Source: Candidatus Sulfopaludibacter sp. SbA3 (GTDB lineage Bacteria; Acidobacteriota; Terriglobia; Bryobacterales; Bryobacteraceae). From it: a stretch of 6,069 nt of DNA. Within the stretch, counting starts at the first letter, position 1, and every line of letters begins with the position of its first letter. Both the position numbers and the translations under genes were made by a program. This document shows positions 5,993 through 6,069 of this stretch, in pieces. Under the pieces are notes generated by a model. It was given only the letters and a program-made list of their open reading frames with translations, did not search any database and was not told the DNA's origin. Location of the stretch: contig CAMDKT010000388.1 of the NCBI GenBank assembly GCA_945900935.1, positions 1 to 6,069 of the forward strand, read 5' to 3'.

Positions 5993-6069
5993 TGGTGAGG
6001 GCCAGAAACTTGGGCTACGGTCCGATGAGGCATCCTAATAGATAAGGCTGGGCAGGCAAGCTATGGCCG
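5993..6069. other. Window edge, no feature recognised
   Basis: I see no coding frame, RNA gene or clear repeat in this short stretch. It may belong to the upstream intergenic region. Confidence 0.4.

Overview
The window looks like a piece of a moderately GC-rich chromosome from an acidobacterium, most likely near Bryobacterales / 'Candidatus Solibacter'. That is inferred from gene families and their arrangement, not from a marker gene. The clues are a duplicated MacB-type permease with no ATPase gene beside it (the 'acidobacterial duplicated orphan permease', ADOP, layout), a PadR-type regulator frame directly upstream of it, a quinoprotein dehydrogenase with a built-in cytochrome c domain, a FeeM-like N-acyltransferase, and a fragment resembling the start of acidobacterial VWFA-related secreted proteins.

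Layout. All intact genes lie on the minus strand, so transcription runs from high to low coordinates. A padR regulator frame (5911 down to 5546) comes first. It overlaps the permease start by ATGA but carries two in-frame stop codons and is therefore a pseudogene. The ADOP permease follows (5549 to 3126, 807 aa). After 20 bp comes a PQQ-dependent dehydrogenase with a c-type cytochrome domain (3105 to 1012, 697 aa). A 432-bp gap (1011 to 580) separates it from a small FeeM/LuxI-fold acyltransferase gene (579 to 25, 184 aa).

The gap is not empty. On the plus strand it holds what looks like the broken 5' end of a secreted VWFA-related protein gene (641-771). Its frame runs directly into a repeat element (760-844) made of 10-bp units (GTTCATCAGC and variants) arranged as an imperfect inverted repeat. 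Upstream of padR there is a perfect 17-bp palindrome (5976-5992), a weak promoter-like pair, and a second dyad centred on the padR start codon. Both dyads are candidate operators.

How the parts fit. The permease and dehydrogenase are packed tightly enough to be co-transcribed, and in the ancestral state both were probably under the local PadR. The first padR stop removes the recognition helix and wing, so local control is probably lost while the permease stays open over its full length. The dehydrogenase should oxidise a sugar or alcohol in the periplasm and pass electrons through its own haem. The acyltransferase probably joins a fatty acyl chain to an amino acid. Nothing here shows a functional link between these activities. 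I see no wholly new system; the most notable signals are the double-nonsense padR and the decayed gene plus repeat in the gap.
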